A stretch of 64,000 nt of DNA from Erwinia amylovora (GCF_017161565.1 NZ_CP066796.1:3224001-3288000); one strand, 5' to 3'. Positions 9,714 to 23,580 are shown, numbered from the stretch's first letter. Made by a program: numbers and translations. The notes: generated by a model not told the origin, from the sequence alone.

Positions 9714-11648
9714 ATGTTCAAATCCTGCCTTACGCTGGGCGCACTGCTGGCCAGCCACGCGCTGTACGCGGCCACCGTTGACTTCCGCATACTGGAAACC
9801 ACCGATCTGCATAGCAATATGATGGACTTTGACTATTACAAAGACAGGCCCACCGATAAGTATGGCCTGGTGCGCACCGCCTCACTGATCAAAGCGGCAC
9901 GGCAGCAGGTCAGTAACAGCGTGCTGATTGATAATGGTGATGTGATCCAGGGCAGCCCGCTGGGTGATTATATGGCGGCGAAAGGGCTGCACGAGGAGGA
10001 TATTCATCCGGTTTATAAAGCGATGAACACCCTGGACTACAGCGTGGGTAACCTTGGTAACCACGAATTTAATTACGGTCTTGATTATCTGCAAAAGGCG
10101 ATACGCGGCGCGCGCTTCCCCTATATCAATGCCAATATCATCGAGGTGAAAAGTGGCAAGCCGCTGTTTACACCCTGGCTGATTAAACCCGTGACGGTAC
10201 GCGATCGCGAGGGCAAAACCCACACGCTGAAGGTCGGCTATATTGGCTTTGCTCCCCCACAGATTATGACCTGGGACCGGGCTAATCTGAGCGGCAAAGT
10301 CACGGTGGAGGATATCACCGTAACGGCTAAAAAATGGGTGCCGCAGATTCGCCAGCAGGGAGCCGATATTGTTGTTGCTATCCCGCACTCCGGCATCTCC
10401 AGCGAACCGTGGCAGGCGCTGGCAGAAAACTCCGTTTACTACCTTAGCCAGGTGGCCGGCATCGACGCGATACTGTTTGGCCACGCTCACGCCGTTTTCC
10501 CGGGCAGCGATTTCTCTGCCCTTAAAGGAGCAGATATTGCCCAGGGTACGCTGAACGGCATTCCCGCGGTGATGCCCGGCATGTGGGGCGATCACCTCGG
10601 CGTGGTTGATCTGGTACTGAACAATGACGCGGGACGCTGGCAGGTGAGCAGCGCACGCGCGGAAGCTCGTCCGGTGTACGATAAGGTGGCGAAGCAGCCG
10701 CTGGCGGCGGAAGATCCCGCGCTGGTTGCGGTTTTGAGCGAAGATCATGCTGCCACCCGCCAATTTGTCAGCCAGCCCATTGGCAAGTCGGCAGAGACGA
10801 TGGCCAGCTATCTGTCGCTGGTGCAGGACGACCCGACGGTGCAAATCGTCAACAATGCCCAACGTGCCTACGTTGAACACTTTATTCAGGGCGATCCCGA
10901 TCTGGCGCAGCTACCGGTACTGGCAGCCGCAGCGCCTTTCAAGGCCGGCGGGCGTAAGAACGATCCGGCCAGCTATGTTGAAGTGGATAAGGGACAGCTT
11001 ACCTTGCGTAATGCCGCCGATCTCTACCTGTACCCCAACACGCTGGTGGTGGTCAAAGCCAGCGGCGAGCAGGTTAAACAGTGGCTGGAGTGTTCTGCCG
11101 GGCAGTTTAATCAGATTGATATTCATAGTCGCAAACCGCAATCGCTTATCAACTGGGATTTCCGTACCTACAACTTTGATGTGATTGACGGGGTGAATTA
11201 TCAGATTGATGTGACGCAGCCGGCACGCTACAACGGAGAATGCCAGCTGATTAACAGCAAGGCCTCACGCATTCGCGATCTGACCTGGCAAGGTAAGCCT
11301 GTCGATCCGGCCGCCACCTTCCTGATTGCAACCAATAACTATCGTGCCTGGGGCGGTCAGTTTGCCGGAACGGGCGAGAAACAGATCGCGTTTGCCTCGC
11401 CGGACGAGAACCGGTCGATACTCGCTGGCTATATTGGCGCACAGACCCGGGCCAAGGGAGAGGTCAACGCTCAGGCGGATAACAACTGGCGTCTGGCCCC
11501 CATCAACAGCAGCATCCCGCTGGATATCCGTTTTGAAACCGCGCCGGGAGAGAAAGCGGCAGAGTTTATACGCAACCATGCGCGCTATCCATTGGAATAT
11601 AAGGGAACAGATCGGATCGGTTTTGCGATTTATCAGCTAAAACTGTAG
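9714..11648 (+). CDS. cpdB: CpdB, periplasmic 2',3'-cyclic-nucleotide phosphodiesterase / 3'-nucleotidase
   Basis: A 644-residue periplasmic bifunctional enzyme that converts 2',3'-cyclic nucleotides to nucleosides and phosphate for salvage. The signal peptide ends near HALYAATV. The N-terminal metallophosphatase domain shows [21 protein letters not shown] and GHAHAVFPG (metal ligands). The C-terminal 5'-nucleotidase domain (about 360-620) carries the substrate-binding segment. AAGGGAGA stands 6 bases before the ATG. Length matches E. coli CpdB (647). Confidence 0.96.
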   Translation: MFKSCLTLGALLASHALYAATVDFRILETTDLHSNMMDFDYYKDRPTDKYGLVRTASLIKAARQQVSNSVLIDNGDVIQGSPLGDYMAAKGLHEEDIHPVYKAMNTLDYSVGNLGNHEFNYGLDYLQKAIRGARFPYINANIIEVKSGKPLFTPWLIKPVTVRDREGKTHTLKVGYIGFAPPQIMTWDRANLSGKVTVEDITVTAKKWVPQIRQQGADIVVAIPHSGISSEPWQALAENSVYYLSQVAGIDAILFGHAHAVFPGSDFSALKGADIAQGTLNGIPAVMPGMWGDHLGVVDLVLNNDAGRWQVSSARAEARPVYDKVAKQPLAAEDPALVAVLSEDHAATRQFVSQPIGKSAETMASYLSLVQDDPTVQIVNNAQRAYVEHFIQGDPDLAQLPVLAAAAPFKAGGRKNDPASYVEVDKGQLTLRNAADLYLYPNTLVVVKASGEQVKQWLECSAGQFNQIDIHSRKPQSLINWDFRTYNFDVIDGVNYQIDVTQPARYNGECQLINSKASRIRDLTWQGKPVDPAATFLIATNNYRAWGGQFAGTGEKQIAFASPDENRSILAGYIGAQTRAKGEVNAQADNNWRLAPINSSIPLDIRFETAPGEKAAEFIRNHARYPLEYKGTDRIGFAIYQLKL

Positions 11649-11700
11649 CTATAGCAGCAGGGCATTCCGGCGCTATACGCCGGCCGGAATGCCAGCCGAT

Positions 11701-12321
11701 TTACAGAATTTCTAACAGTTCGACTTCAAACACCAGGGTGCTGAAAGGCGGGATAGAGGCACCGGCACCGCGTTCGCCATAAGCGAGGTTGTGAGGGATC
11801 ACCAGCTGCCACTTGGATCCGACCGGCATCAGGGTCAATGCTTCAATCCAGCCAGGGATCACACCGCTGACCGGAAATTCAGCCGGTTCGCCACGCTGTA
11901 CGGAGCTGTCAAACACGCTGCCGTCGATCAGTTTACCGGTGTAGTGAACGCGTACACGATCCTGGCGGGATGGGATTGCACCTTCTCCCTGAGTCAGTAC
12001 GCTGAACTGCAGCCCGGTCTCAGTGCTGCTGACGCCTTCGCGCTGCGCATTCTCTTCCAGAAACTTCTGACCTTCCGCTGCCAGAGCCTTTTGACGCTCC
12101 TGGCGAACGTCTTCGGCGCGTTCGTGCACTTCACGCAAGGCGCGGTGAACGACATCTACAGGCACCGCCGGGGCATTCCCTTCCAGCGCATCGCGCAGAC
12201 CTGCCAGTAGAGCTTCAGGCTGCAAACCCTGCAGGCCAGATTCCTGCAGCTGCTGACCGACCTGTAAACCGATACCGTAACTTGCTTGCGCTTCCACGCT
12301 GTCAAAAGAAGGGGTAGTCAT
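11701..12321 (-). CDS. fklB: FklB, FKBP22-type peptidyl-prolyl isomerase
   Basis: A 206-residue dimeric cis-trans prolyl isomerase. The N-terminal helical half (about 1-100) makes the dimer and chaperone surface; the C-terminal FKBP domain (about 115-206) includes [19 protein letters not shown] and [19 protein letters not shown] terminal strand. The start is set at 12321 ([14 protein letters not shown]), which matches E. coli FklB in length and sequence and has AAAGGA upstream; the longer open frame upstream is not conserved. Confidence 0.95.
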   Translation of the reverse strand: MTTPSFDSVEAQASYGIGLQVGQQLQESGLQGLQPEALLAGLRDALEGNAPAVPVDVVHRALREVHERAEDVRQERQKALAAEGQKFLEENAQREGVSSTETGLQFSVLTQGEGAIPSRQDRVRVHYTGKLIDGSVFDSSVQRGEPAEFPVSGVIPGWIEALTLMPVGSKWQLVIPHNLAYGERGAGASIPPFSTLVFEVELLEIL

Positions 12322-12646
12322 GGATTTTCCTTTCATCATTGATAAAACCGAGAGCGAAGCATAACAGCGCAGACAACGGGCGTAAAATCCCATATTCCCC
12401 TGGTGACTTTTCACAGCGAAACGGAAACAATACCTTTCCCGTTTTCCAGCCGCAGAACGGCGAGCGGACGGCTACTGATACCATCAGGCCACCGTTCGTC
12501 TGCTAAGCTACAAAGTATCAGAGGTAAAAATGGGCCCAATAGCCCGCAGGCCAGGGAGAAGCCCGCCGCTTGTTGCCAGCCATACCAAAAAATGGCTTGC
12601 GCAAAGCTCACCGTTTGCGCGATTTTCGCGTCAGGAGGAGGCCGTC

Positions 12647-13195
12647 ATGCCACAAGTTTCGCCCGGTTCACATTTATTATCATGGCCCAGCCGCCTGTGG
12701 CATCTGCCAGAACAGATAAGCTGGATGGATCCCCTGCCCGCTCCGCATCGCCGTGGCATTATTGCCGCTGCGCTGTTGATGCTGCTGGCGTTTTTGTGGC
12801 CGTCCCCCCCTGAGCAGCGCAGCGTGCGACCCGTCACGCCGCTGCAAAGCGGCTCCGTCGCCACTGAACCCCCGGTACAGGCGCAGCTCACTGACGTTTC
12901 ACCTTCCCCTCTCGCCCCCCAGCCTGATGCAGAAGGCCAGTGGCGAAATTACACCGTTGCTTCGGGCCAGACGCTGGCACAGCTATTTCGCGATAACAAT
13001 CTGCCGGTGAATGATGTGTTTGCCATGGCTCAGGTAGAGGGTAATGATAAACCTCTCAGTACCTTGCACAGCGGTCAGACGGTGAAAATTCGTCAAAATG
13101 CGCAGGGTGTGGTGACCGGCCTGACGCTGGATAAGGCTAACGGCAGTATTTTGTTTAGCCGCCAGCCGGATGGCACCTTTATTCAGGCTCAGTAG
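12647..13195 (+). CDS. ytfB: YtfB, OapA-family cell-envelope protein
   Basis: A 182-residue bitopic protein: short cytoplasmic part with the conserved MDPLPAPHRRGI, one membrane helix (about 36-52), a proline-rich linker and a C-terminal OapA/LysM-like glycan-binding domain (about 95-182, GQTLAQLFRDNNLPVNDVFA). E. coli YtfB localises to the septum and interacts with cell-division proteins; overproduction inhibits division. The start at 12647 is chosen for the AGGAGGAG element 6 bases upstream; the 39 upstream codons lack similarity to YtfB. It shares a bidirectional terminator with rplI. Confidence 0.87.
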   Translation: MPQVSPGSHLLSWPSRLWHLPEQISWMDPLPAPHRRGIIAAALLMLLAFLWPSPPEQRSVRPVTPLQSGSVATEPPVQAQLTDVSPSPLAPQPDAEGQWRNYTVASGQTLAQLFRDNNLPVNDVFAMAQVEGNDKPLSTLHSGQTVKIRQNAQGVVTGLTLDKANGSILFSRQPDGTFIQAQ

Positions 13196-13200
13196 AAACA

Positions 13201-13228
13201 AAAACGCCGACCCTGAGGTCGGCGTTTT
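13201..13228. terminator. Bidirectional terminator between ytfB and rplI
   Basis: Perfect 12-base-pair stem AAAACGCCGACC / GGTCGGCGTTTT with the tetraloop CTGA. A-run on one side and T-run on the other serve both convergent transcripts. Confidence 0.85.
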
Positions 13229-13245
13229 GTATCGGGCTTTAGCGA

Positions 13246-13710
<465 letters not shown>

Positions 13711-13736
13711 TTAAAGTCGTTGATGGACAGTTGCCG

Positions 13737-14286
<550 letters not shown>

Positions 14287-14291
14287 GGAAA

Positions 14292-14699
<408 letters not shown>

Positions 14700-14780
14700 T
14701 TACGGATTATTCAGCCTCCTGTCAGGGTCAGCCGTGGCCCATGGAAGCAAGGAACGTTGTTTGTGTACGGCTGAAAAATT
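14700..14780 (-). ncRNA. Putative S6:S18 leader RNA of rpsF
   Basis: On the transcribed minus strand an 8-base perfect stem (TCAGCCGT, complement of 67-74, with ACGGCTGA, complement of 28-35 in the 147xx block, i.e. 14767-14774 and 14728-14735) lies 40-90 bases before the rpsF ATG. The S6:S18 autoregulatory motif in bacterial rpsF leaders is such a stem with a conserved CCG. Assignment rests on position and stem only. Confidence 0.5.
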
Positions 14781-14894
14781 GACGCGTAATCATACTGGCG
14801 AGACGGCGGAAACACAAGGTAAAGATCGCCCCTGAAAAAAATTCAGCAGGCGGATAAAGGAGCCCCCTGGCACCTGTGCATCCCCCCAAGGCTA

Positions 14895-15653
14895 TCAGGT
14901 GGCTTTTCCATCGCCAGCAGATAATGGCAGATGATGGGCAAAAAAAGCCTTCAGTGCCGCCAGCGCCGGAGGGGTAATACGGTGACCCACACCTTTTTCG
15001 ATCAAATATGTCAGATTGCGATCCAGGCCGCTGTGTCGCAAGGCCTGCTCTAAACGCACGCTTTCGGCGACCGGCACCACTTCGTCGGCATCACCGTGCC
15101 AAACCAGCAGGGGGCGGTTGGCAAAGCGCGCCAGCTGGTGACTCACGTCATACTCCGCCAGCTGTTTTTCCTGTTCAGCACGATCTGCCGCCCGCGGCGG
15201 GAACAACGTTGACGCCAGCTGGCGGTAATAACCGGAACCCATCAGGCACGCACAGCTGTGCAGCTGTGGGTAGCGCGCTAATGCCCCCAGGGCAGTCATT
15301 CCGCCCATGGAGGCGCCCGCCACCGCCAGACGTGCCCCCTCTACCAGCTGATGCTGGCGCAGCGCCCGTTCAATCTGTGGCAGCTCATCAATATTGGTGC
15401 GCAAAATCTCCCAGAAGCGCGTTAGCCGCCGCTCGTCATCACCGTCATACCGCGCACCGTGCATATCGGCATCCGGCAGTACGGCGCGATAACCCGCCTG
15501 CGCCAGCGCCACGGCAAAGTAGGCGTACACCTCTTTCGACGAACTGTAGCCATGATAGAACAGCACGGTGGGTAACGCCTGATACCGTTTACCGGCCGGA
15601 AAAGCATGTAAACATTCGATTTCTGCGAAACGTTCGGTATTCAGCTCAATCAT
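14895..15653 (-). CDS. yjfP: YjfP, alpha/beta-hydrolase esterase
   Basis: A 252-residue cytoplasmic carboxylesterase of the alpha/beta-hydrolase fold. The oxyanion region is VLFYHGYSSSKEVY, the nucleophile elbow is GASMGG, and LVWHGDADEVVP plus GVGHRITP supply the acid and histidine. The E. coli enzyme acts on short-chain esters and is known for deacylating tagged sugars; the natural substrate is unknown. AGGAGA lies 7 bases upstream of the ATG. Same strand as rpsF but separated by 200 bases. Confidence 0.9.
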   Translation of the reverse strand: MIELNTERFAEIECLHAFPAGKRYQALPTVLFYHGYSSSKEVYAYFAVALAQAGYRAVLPDADMHGARYDGDDERRLTRFWEILRTNIDELPQIERALRQHQLVEGARLAVAGASMGGMTALGALARYPQLHSCACLMGSGYYRQLASTLFPPRAADRAEQEKQLAEYDVSHQLARFANRPLLVWHGDADEVVPVAESVRLEQALRHSGLDRNLTYLIEKGVGHRITPPALAALKAFFAHHLPLSAGDGKAT

Positions 15654-15846
15654 GATATCTCCTGTTGATATTTAGCTAATCCCGCAGCAGGAGCGGGCCG
15701 GTTGGGGGTTTTGACGCACGGAGCAAACGCAACCAGGAATCCCCCCCAGGAATATGCATTAAGAATAAGCCTTTAATTTTAAAGAGAATATTATATTTTT
15801 CTTCCGTATAATTCGCGTTTTCACTCAAATGATATAAGGCATAACA

Positions 15847-17781
15847 ATGAAGCGCTTCTTTCTTAAAACAAGGAGCTTGGGCGTGCAACTTTCAGTACTG
15901 ACTTCGTTCAGCGTGGCGGTGCTGCTGTTAATTTTAACGCTAACCCTGAGTTACAATGCTGCACAGCAGGTTCGCGCCCTGGCCATGGCAGATATGCAAA
16001 ATCAGGTGGACGGTATTGGCGATATGGCCAGTATGCTTAACACCAGCCTGCGTGAGGAAGTGAGCAACTACAGCCAGCTGTTCCGGAGCTACCTGCCTGG
16101 ACCTTTTTCGCTGGATGAGTCCCGGAACATTCAGGTTGGCTCACTTTCCACACCGATGCTGCGCGCCGGCGTGCGTCAGCTGAATCTCGATCAGGCGCTG
16201 GTCGATGATTTCCAGCAGCGCACCGGTGCGATTGCCACAATTTTCGTACGCAGCGGCGATGAGTTTGTGCGTATTTCCACCTCATTGCGTAAAGAGAATG
16301 GCGAGCGCGCACTTGCTACCCGGCTGGATCACAATAGTCCGGCATGGCAACCGCTACACAAGGGCGAGGTTTTCCAGGGCGTGGCCCTGCTGTTTGGCAA
16401 ACGCTATATCACCCAGTACCAGCCGTTGCGCGATAAGTCAGGCCGCATTATCGCGATTCAGTTTATCGGCATGGATATCAGCAAACAATATCACGCGATC
16501 CGTGAAAAAGTGCTGGCAAAACATCTCGGCGACAGTGGTTCTTTCTACGTGCTTAATAGCACTGCTGGCCCCCATCGCGGTCAGTATCTGCTTCATCCTG
16601 GCCAGGAAGGTCAGCTGCCGGACCTGCCGCTGGCGGCGCAGCAGCAGATACTCAGTCAGCCTCAGGGGACGCTTGAATGTGTTGATGACACGAGTGAAGC
16701 AAAAATGCTCACCTGGCGTTATCTGCCCGAGTGGAATTGGGTGGTGGTTGGCGAGGTTCACAAGAACAACCTGCTGGCCCCGGTAAAGCATACGCGCAAT
16801 CTGTTTCTGCTGATCGGTGCCGCGCTGGTGGTGGTGTTCGCCGGGCTGTTCATCTGGGCGATCCAACGCTGGCTGAGCCACCCGCTGCACAGGGTGATTA
16901 ACCTCGCGCAGCAGTATGCGGCTGGCAACCTGCTGGCCACGCTGAAAACCCGGCGCCAGGACGAGGTCGGGCAGCTGATTGTGGCGATTAACGGAATAGG
17001 CGACGGTCTGCAGCAGGTGGTCGCCCAGGTGCGTAGCGCCGCCGATGAAATCTCCAGCGGTACAGATGCGATCGTCAGCAGCAGCAGTGAGATCAGTAAG
17101 CAGATTTCCCGCCAGGCCAGCAGCGTGGAGGAAACCTGTGCCAGCATGGAGCAGCTGGGTGCCACGGTGGAACAAAATGCGCACAATGTGATGCAAGCCC
17201 TGAAGCTGGTCGGTGAAGCCGCTGAAGCCGTCAGCCAGGGCGGTGAAACCGTCGGTCGTTCAGCCGCCACGATGTCGGAGATCAACTCTGCTGCGCAGAG
17301 CATTGCAGATATTACGCAAGTGATTGAATCCATTGCTTTCCAGACTAATATCCTCGCACTGAACGCGGCGGTTGAAGCGGCCCGCGCCGGGGAACAGGGA
17401 AGAGGCTTCGCCGTCGTCGCAGCCGAAGTGAGAGCCTTATCGCAGCGCAGCGCGCAAGCGGCCAAAGAGATCGATCGGCTGATCGCCGATTCGCTGGATA
17501 AAGTGGTACAGGGGCAACAGCTGTCGGGTCAGACGCGACAGGCGATGGATAATATCACCGCCCGCATTGAACAGGTGAAAACGTTGATGGGTGATATCAA
17601 CATCGCCTCACAGGAGCAGTCCAGTGGTATCGGTCAAGTGAATCAGGCAATGGCACAAATCGGTCAGGCTTCGCAACAAAACAGCCAGCGCGTTGCCGAC
17701 TCCGAAATGACGGCGCAAGAGCTGAACAGCAAGGGGCGTTACCTCAATGAACGGGTAAAGGTCTTCCGCGTCAGGTCATAA
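15847..17781 (+). CDS. Methyl-accepting chemotaxis protein with a periplasmic Cache-type sensor
   Basis: A 644-residue transmembrane receptor: first membrane helix (about 14-37), large periplasmic sensor (about 38-320, resembling the Cache_3/Cache_2 class), second helix (about 323-347, [19 protein letters not shown]), HAMP (about 348-400), and a signalling domain with the highly conserved hairpin tip [20 protein letters not shown] and [14 protein letters not shown]. The C-terminus (KVFRVRS) lacks the NWETF-type CheR/CheB tether. The ligand cannot be deduced. It lies between yjfP and bsmA, where E. coli has no chemoreceptor, so it is a lineage-specific insertion, though its base composition matches the backbone. 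Confidence 0.93.
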   Translation: MKRFFLKTRSLGVQLSVLTSFSVAVLLLILTLTLSYNAAQQVRALAMADMQNQVDGIGDMASMLNTSLREEVSNYSQLFRSYLPGPFSLDESRNIQVGSLSTPMLRAGVRQLNLDQALVDDFQQRTGAIATIFVRSGDEFVRISTSLRKENGERALATRLDHNSPAWQPLHKGEVFQGVALLFGKRYITQYQPLRDKSGRIIAIQFIGMDISKQYHAIREKVLAKHLGDSGSFYVLNSTAGPHRGQYLLHPGQEGQLPDLPLAAQQQILSQPQGTLECVDDTSEAKMLTWRYLPEWNWVVVGEVHKNNLLAPVKHTRNLFLLIGAALVVVFAGLFIWAIQRWLSHPLHRVINLAQQYAAGNLLATLKTRRQDEVGQLIVAINGIGDGLQQVVAQVRSAADEISSGTDAIVSSSSEISKQISRQASSVEETCASMEQLGATVEQNAHNVMQALKLVGEAAEAVSQGGETVGRSAATMSEINSAAQSIADITQVIESIAFQTNILALNAAVEAARAGEQGRGFAVVAAEVRALSQRSAQAAKEIDRLIADSLDKVVQGQQLSGQTRQAMDNITARIEQVKTLMGDINIASQEQSSGIGQVNQAMAQIGQASQQNSQRVADSEMTAQELNSKGRYLNERVKVFRVRS

Positions 17782-17824
17782 AATGACCTATACTAAGAGC
17801 TATCATTCCTTTGAGGTAATGATG

Positions 17825-18151
17825 ATGCGTAAGATAGCCGCTGTACTCATAACGCTTCTGCTTAGCAGTTGCCATTCACTCTATCACTCGCCACAACCTT
17901 TACCTGCGCCAACGGCTCAGGCACAGGAAATTGGCCGTGCACAGAGCACTGGCTTGTCGCGCCTCGGCATTGTGAACGTGACGATTGAAGGCTCTCCCGA
18001 CGATGCAGGGCGGGCGCTGGCGGCCAGGGCCAACGCTGCCGGAGCTCCCTACTATCAGATCCTGGCGCTCTCTGAAAAAAGGAGGGGCGGCATCTGGTAT
18101 GGTTCAGCGATCTTATATGGTCCGGCAGGAGCGGCCACCCGCGCGAACTGA
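17825..18151 (+). CDS. bsmA: BsmA (YjfO), biofilm stress lipoprotein
   Basis: A 108-residue lipoprotein of the YhcN/BsmA family. The signal peptide ends in a lipobox LLLSSC, and the mature domain contains GLSRLGIVNVTIEGSPDDAG and ends in WYGSAILYG, like E. coli BsmA (109 residues). In E. coli it influences biofilm resistance to acid and peroxide. Three consecutive ATG codons occur (17819, 17822, 17825); the third has the best distance (7 bases) to the GAGGT element. It follows the chemoreceptor gene by only 43 bases. Confidence 0.82.
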   Translation: MRKIAAVLITLLLSSCHSLYHSPQPLPAPTAQAQEIGRAQSTGLSRLGIVNVTIEGSPDDAGRALAARANAAGAPYYQILALSEKRRGGIWYGSAILYGPAGAATRAN

Positions 18152-18216
18152 ACCAGCCAGATAAATAACGTGACGGGCAAGTCAACTACCGGGGCGCAGA
18201 ACGCGCCCCGATATAT

Positions 18217-18954
18217 TTATTTCACGCTGCGCTGGCGCACCGCTTCGAACAGACAAACCCCGGTTGCCACCGAGACATTAAGCGAAGAGACGCTCCCCGC
18301 CATCGGAATACTGATTAGCTCGTCACAATGTTCACGCGTCAGACGGCGCATTCCTTCCCCTTCGGCGCCCATCACCAATGCCATCGGCCCGGTCATTCTG
18401 CTTTGATGCAGGGTGTGATCGGCCTCACCGGCGGTGCCGACAATCCAGACATTCGCTTCCTGCAACACGCGCATGGTACGTGCCAGATTGGTCACGCGGA
18501 TCAGTGGGATATGCTCTGCCGCGCCGCTGGCCACTTTTTTCGCCGTGGCATTCAGCGCTGCGGAACGGTCTTTCGGCACAATCACCGCGTGAACGCCGGC
18601 GGCATCGGCGCTGCGCATACAGGCCCCGAGGTTGTGCGGGTCGGTGACGCCGTCAAGGATCAGCAAAAACGGGTTTTCCAGGCTGGCCAGCAGATCCGGC
18701 AGATCGCCCTCCTGATACTGACGCCCGGGCTTGACGCGCGCAATAATGCCCTGGTGCACCGCTCCCTCCGATGTGTTATCCAGCATCTGCTTATTCGCCA
18801 CCTGAATGACGATGCCCTGCGCCTCCAGTGCTTTCACCAACGTCTGCAGACGCCGGTCATCACGGCCTTTCAGGATAAAGACTTCCTGGAAACGCTGTGG
18901 GCAGCTGTCAAGTAGCGCCTGTACGGCGTGGATACCAAAAACAATTTCACTCAT
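18217..18954 (-). CDS. rlmB: RlmB, 23S rRNA Gm2251 2'-O-methyltransferase
   Basis: A 245-residue SPOUT methyltransferase. N-terminal substrate-binding domain (about 1-75), then the knotted domain with [32 protein letters not shown] and [17 protein letters not shown], the three SpoU motifs. It modifies G2251 in the peptidyl-transferase P loop, using SAM. It follows rnr on the same strand after 77 bases, as in E. coli. Confidence 0.97.
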   Translation of the reverse strand: MSEIVFGIHAVQALLDSCPQRFQEVFILKGRDDRRLQTLVKALEAQGIVIQVANKQMLDNTSEGAVHQGIIARVKPGRQYQEGDLPDLLASLENPFLLILDGVTDPHNLGACMRSADAAGVHAVIVPKDRSAALNATAKKVASGAAEHIPLIRVTNLARTMRVLQEANVWIVGTAGEADHTLHQSRMTGPMALVMGAEGEGMRRLTREHCDELISIPMAGSVSSLNVSVATGVCLFEAVRQRSVK

Positions 18955-19031
18955 GTTTCACATACTCAAAGGTCATTGATAGCGGCGATCCTTAGGCCGA
19001 TCGCCCGGTGTTGATGGTTTACCGCGTTGCG

Positions 19032-21464
19032 TTATGCGTCGTCGCCTTTCTTCGCACGTTTGGCTCGCGCAGCAGACGCAATTTTGCGACTTTTGTCCGA
19101 CGGTTTACGCGACTTTTTCGTTTTTGCCGCAGCCGGGTCGCCGTCAGCAGATTTCGCCGGGCGGAAAGCGCTATCCGGCTCAAAGTTTGCCCCCTTACGC
19201 GGTGCACGACGACGGCTGCCGCTATTTTTGGCTTTTTCACGCTCGCGTTCGGTTTTGCCCTCGCCACGCGGTTTACGGCTGCTGGAGATCAGCGCGAAGT
19301 CGATTTTACGCTCATCCATATGCACGGCATCCACGCGGACTTCCACCGTATCGCCCAGGCGATAGGTACGACCGCCGGACTCACCAATCAGTCGCTGACC
19401 GACGGCATCAAAGCGGTAGTAATCGTTATCCAGCGTCGAAACGTGTACCAGCCCGTCGATAAACAGATCGGTCAGGCGCACGAAGAAACCGAAGCCGGTC
19501 ACGCTGGAGATCACGCCGCTAAAGGTTTCCCCGACCTGATCCTGCATAAAGTCACATTTCAGCCAGTCGGCTACGTCACGCGTTGCTTCATCGGCGCGGC
19601 GCTCGGTCATTGAACAGTGCTGGCCAAACTGCAACATCTGCGGCATTTCATAGTGGAAGCCGCCATTTGGCGTGGTATTGCCCTGTAATGTACCCGCCTC
19701 TTTCGCCAGCAAATACTTGATCGCCCGGTGCAGTAACAGGTCAGGATAGCGGCGAATTGGTGAGGTAAAGTGCGCGTAGGACGCCAGCGCCAGGCCAAAG
19801 TGACCCCGGTTTTCCGGATCGTAGACCGCCTGCTTCATCGAGCGCAGCAGCATGGTTTGCAACATTTCGTGGTCCGGGCGACCGACGATCTGCTTCAGCA
19901 ACTCGGCATAATCCAGCGGCTGCGGCTTGTCACCGCCGGGTAGCGTCAGCCCCAGCTCGTTCAATACCGAGCGGAAGCTCTTGACATTTTCTTCCCCCGG
20001 GCGGTCGTGATCGCGGAACAGCGCCGGTTCGTTATTCTTCTCAACGAAGCGCGCCGAAGCGATGTTAGCGAGGATCATGCACTCTTCAATCAGCTTATGC
20101 GCATCGTTGCGCACCACCTGCTCAACGCGTTCAATGCGTCGGTCGGCATTGAAGATAAACTTCGCTTCCTCGGTTTCAAACGAGATGCCGCCGCGCTGCT
20201 CGCGGGATTTTTCCAGCGCCAGATACATGCGGTGCAGCTCTTCCAGGTCTTTCACCAGCGGCTCATAATGCTGACGCAGCTCCTGGTTCCCTTGCAGAAT
20301 GTTCCACACTTTGTTGTAGGTCAGGCGGGCAAAGGAGTTCATCACCGCTTCGTAATGCTTATAGCCGGTTAGCTTGCCGGTGGAAGAGATGGTCATCTCA
20401 CACACCATGCACAGACGGTCAACCTCCGGGTTCAGTGAACACAGGCCGTTGGACAGCACTTCCGGCAACATCGGCACCACCTGCGACGGGAAATAGACCG
20501 AGGTCCCACGGTTGACCGCTTCATCGTCCAGCGGCGTGCCGGGACGCACGTAGTAGCTGACGTCAGCAATGGCCACCCACAAACGCCAGCCGCCGCCGCG
20601 TTTGCGTTCGCAAAACACCGCGTCATCGAAGTCACGCGCATCTTCACCGTCAATGGTCACCAGCGGCAGATCGCGCAAATCAACGCGGCCACGCTTGGCC
20701 TCTTCCGGCACTTCTTCACTCAGATGAGCAATCTGTTTTTCCAGCGTTTCCGGCCAGACATGCGGAATATCATGCGTGCGCAGCGCCATATCGACGGCCA
20801 TGCTGGTGCCCATGTTATCGCCAAGGACTTCCACAATTTTGCCTACGGCTTTGGTGCGGCGGGTCGGGCGCTGGGTCAGTTCAACCACCACCACAAAGCC
20901 CATACGCGCGCCCATTAGCTCTTCGGCGGGGATCAGTATATCGAAGCTCAGACGGCTGTCGTCCGGCACCACAAAGCCCACGCCGGCATCGGTAAAGTAG
21001 CGACCCACGATCTGGCTCTTACGCGGCTCCAGCACGCGAACCACACGCGCTTCGCGGCGGCCTTTGCGGTCGGCACCCATTGCCTGTGCGAGGATCACAT
21101 CCCCGTGCATGCACATTTTCATCTGCTCGGCAGAAAGATAGAGATCGTCCTTGCTGCCTTCAATGCGTAAGAAACCAAAGCCGTCGCGATGGCCTATCAC
21201 CTTACCTTTTAGCAGATCCAGGCGTTCCGGCAGCGCGTAACACTGGCGGCGGGTGAACACCAGCTGCCCGTCGCGTTCCATCGCACGCAGTCGGCGACGC
21301 AGCGCCTCGGTTTGTTCTTCTCCGCTAATGTCTAATTCTTGCGCCAGCTCTTCACGGCTGGCTGGCTTTTCGCGTTTGTCCAGATGGGCAAGAATGAATT
21401 CGCGGCTCGGAATAGGGTTGTCGTATTTTTCAGCTTCTCGTTGCTGAAAAGGATCGTGTGACAT
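19032..21464 (-). CDS. rnr: RNase R, 3'-5' exoribonuclease
   Basis: An 810-residue processive exonuclease able to degrade structured RNA. Order: N-terminal helix-turn-helix/cold-shock region (about 1-220), RNB catalytic domain with the acidic cluster [12 protein letters not shown] (about 270-600), S1 domain (about 640-725, [17 protein letters not shown]), and a Lys/Arg-rich tail ending KRAKKGDDA. Works in stress-induced RNA quality control and tmRNA/SmpB-linked decay. In E. coli nsrR precedes rnr in the same operon; here that gene is broken. Confidence 0.97.
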   Translation of the reverse strand: MSHDPFQQREAEKYDNPIPSREFILAHLDKREKPASREELAQELDISGEEQTEALRRRLRAMERDGQLVFTRRQCYALPERLDLLKGKVIGHRDGFGFLRIEGSKDDLYLSAEQMKMCMHGDVILAQAMGADRKGRREARVVRVLEPRKSQIVGRYFTDAGVGFVVPDDSRLSFDILIPAEELMGARMGFVVVVELTQRPTRRTKAVGKIVEVLGDNMGTSMAVDMALRTHDIPHVWPETLEKQIAHLSEEVPEEAKRGRVDLRDLPLVTIDGEDARDFDDAVFCERKRGGGWRLWVAIADVSYYVRPGTPLDDEAVNRGTSVYFPSQVVPMLPEVLSNGLCSLNPEVDRLCMVCEMTISSTGKLTGYKHYEAVMNSFARLTYNKVWNILQGNQELRQHYEPLVKDLEELHRMYLALEKSREQRGGISFETEEAKFIFNADRRIERVEQVVRNDAHKLIEECMILANIASARFVEKNNEPALFRDHDRPGEENVKSFRSVLNELGLTLPGGDKPQPLDYAELLKQIVGRPDHEMLQTMLLRSMKQAVYDPENRGHFGLALASYAHFTSPIRRYPDLLLHRAIKYLLAKEAGTLQGNTTPNGGFHYEMPQMLQFGQHCSMTERRADEATRDVADWLKCDFMQDQVGETFSGVISSVTGFGFFVRLTDLFIDGLVHVSTLDNDYYRFDAVGQRLIGESGGRTYRLGDTVEVRVDAVHMDERKIDFALISSSRKPRGEGKTEREREKAKNSGSRRRAPRKGANFEPDSAFRPAKSADGDPAAAKTKKSRKPSDKSRKIASAARAKRAKKGDDA

Positions 21465-21480
21465 CGAGGTTCCTCCGTTG

Positions 21481-21733
21481 TCAGCGACTGAGTGAAGGGT
21501 ATTCAGTCAGCAAAATTGGGTAGAGCAGATGGTTGTCTTCAACCAGTTCGGCTTGGGTGTATCGGTCCAGCTCGTGCAGATAACTTTGCACCCTTTCATG
21601 CGCGGCTGTTTTCAGGCGGCAGGCTGAGGTGATATGACAAAAATTGACTGCTATTGCTCATCCGGCCCGTGCGCAGCGAAGCGGGACAGAACAGCGCACG
21701 TAAACCATCATCTGTGAAGCGGATTAGCTGCAC
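21481..21733 (-). pseudogene. nsrR: nsrR remnant (nitric-oxide-sensing Rrf2 repressor)
   Basis: Between purA and rnr, the place of nsrR in E. coli. A GTG at 21733 with GAGG upstream opens QLIRFTDDGLRAL, matching the NsrR N-terminus (QLTSFTDYGLRAL). After about 25 codons the winged-helix middle is missing; the frame then shifts at a run of five T (about 21640), and the C-terminal part resumes as [11 protein letters not shown] and [14 protein letters not shown], matching the NsrR C-terminus. Total 253 bases against about 425 for an intact gene: an internal deletion plus frameshift. Only part of the iron-sulfur cysteine set remains. Non-functional as read. Confidence 0.85.
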
Positions 21734-21901
21734 GGTAACCTCAGGGATCCAACGACAACTGACGTTGCCATCCGCTCAAGAATGTATTTGTTAGCAATGA
21801 TAATAAACCAGCCGTCGTGTTGCAGGCCAATATATTTAAGCAGCGGGAATAAACGACAACAACAGACGGGAACGGCAGAGTACCGGTGCAGAGTAAGATC
21901 T

Positions 21902-21920
21902 GGCCGGGCAACGCCCGGCC
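21902..21920 (-). terminator. Hairpin after purA
   Basis: An 8-base-pair G+C-rich stem GGCCGGGC/GCCCGGCC with loop AAC, 10 bases behind the purA stop. The T-run on the minus strand is poor, so termination is probable but not certain. Confidence 0.55.
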
Positions 21921-21930
21921 TGAAGCAGAA

Positions 21931-23283
<1,353 letters not shown>

Positions 23284-23350
23284 TCAGCTGTTTTAGCATA
23301 CGATTGCGCTCTTTTTAGCTAAAATGTGTTTTGCGCAGCTTTTCGAGCGT

Positions 23351-23560
23351 TCAACCAGCGGGAGTAAGGCTTAGCAGGTAACAGATGACCATACCCGCTA
23401 CCACCAGGTCGCCCCCCACCCGGCGCAGCAGGCTGTCCGGCATCTGCGCCAGCGCCATATTCATGCGCCGCCACAGGCGCGGCCTGAACATCGGCCCCAC
23501 TCCGCCAAATATCAACGTTTATCCCAGCGCCATCCACACGGTGATATGCTGTTAGTTCAC
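23351..23560 (-). pseudogene. yjeT: yjeT remnant (DUF2065 small membrane protein)
   Basis: Between hflC and purA, the position of yjeT in E. coli. One reading frame keeps the family features: TVWMALG, then GGVGPMFRPRLWRRMN, MPDSLLRRVGGDLVVAG and a hydrophobic end CYLLSL. It is interrupted by two stop codons, one at the third codon and one inside the first membrane helix (after WMALG). The full span of 70 codons equals E. coli YjeT (65). A shortened protein from an internal TTG is conceivable but would lack the first helix. Confidence 0.75.
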
Positions 23561-23580
23561 TTAGCGCTTTCGTTACTGCA

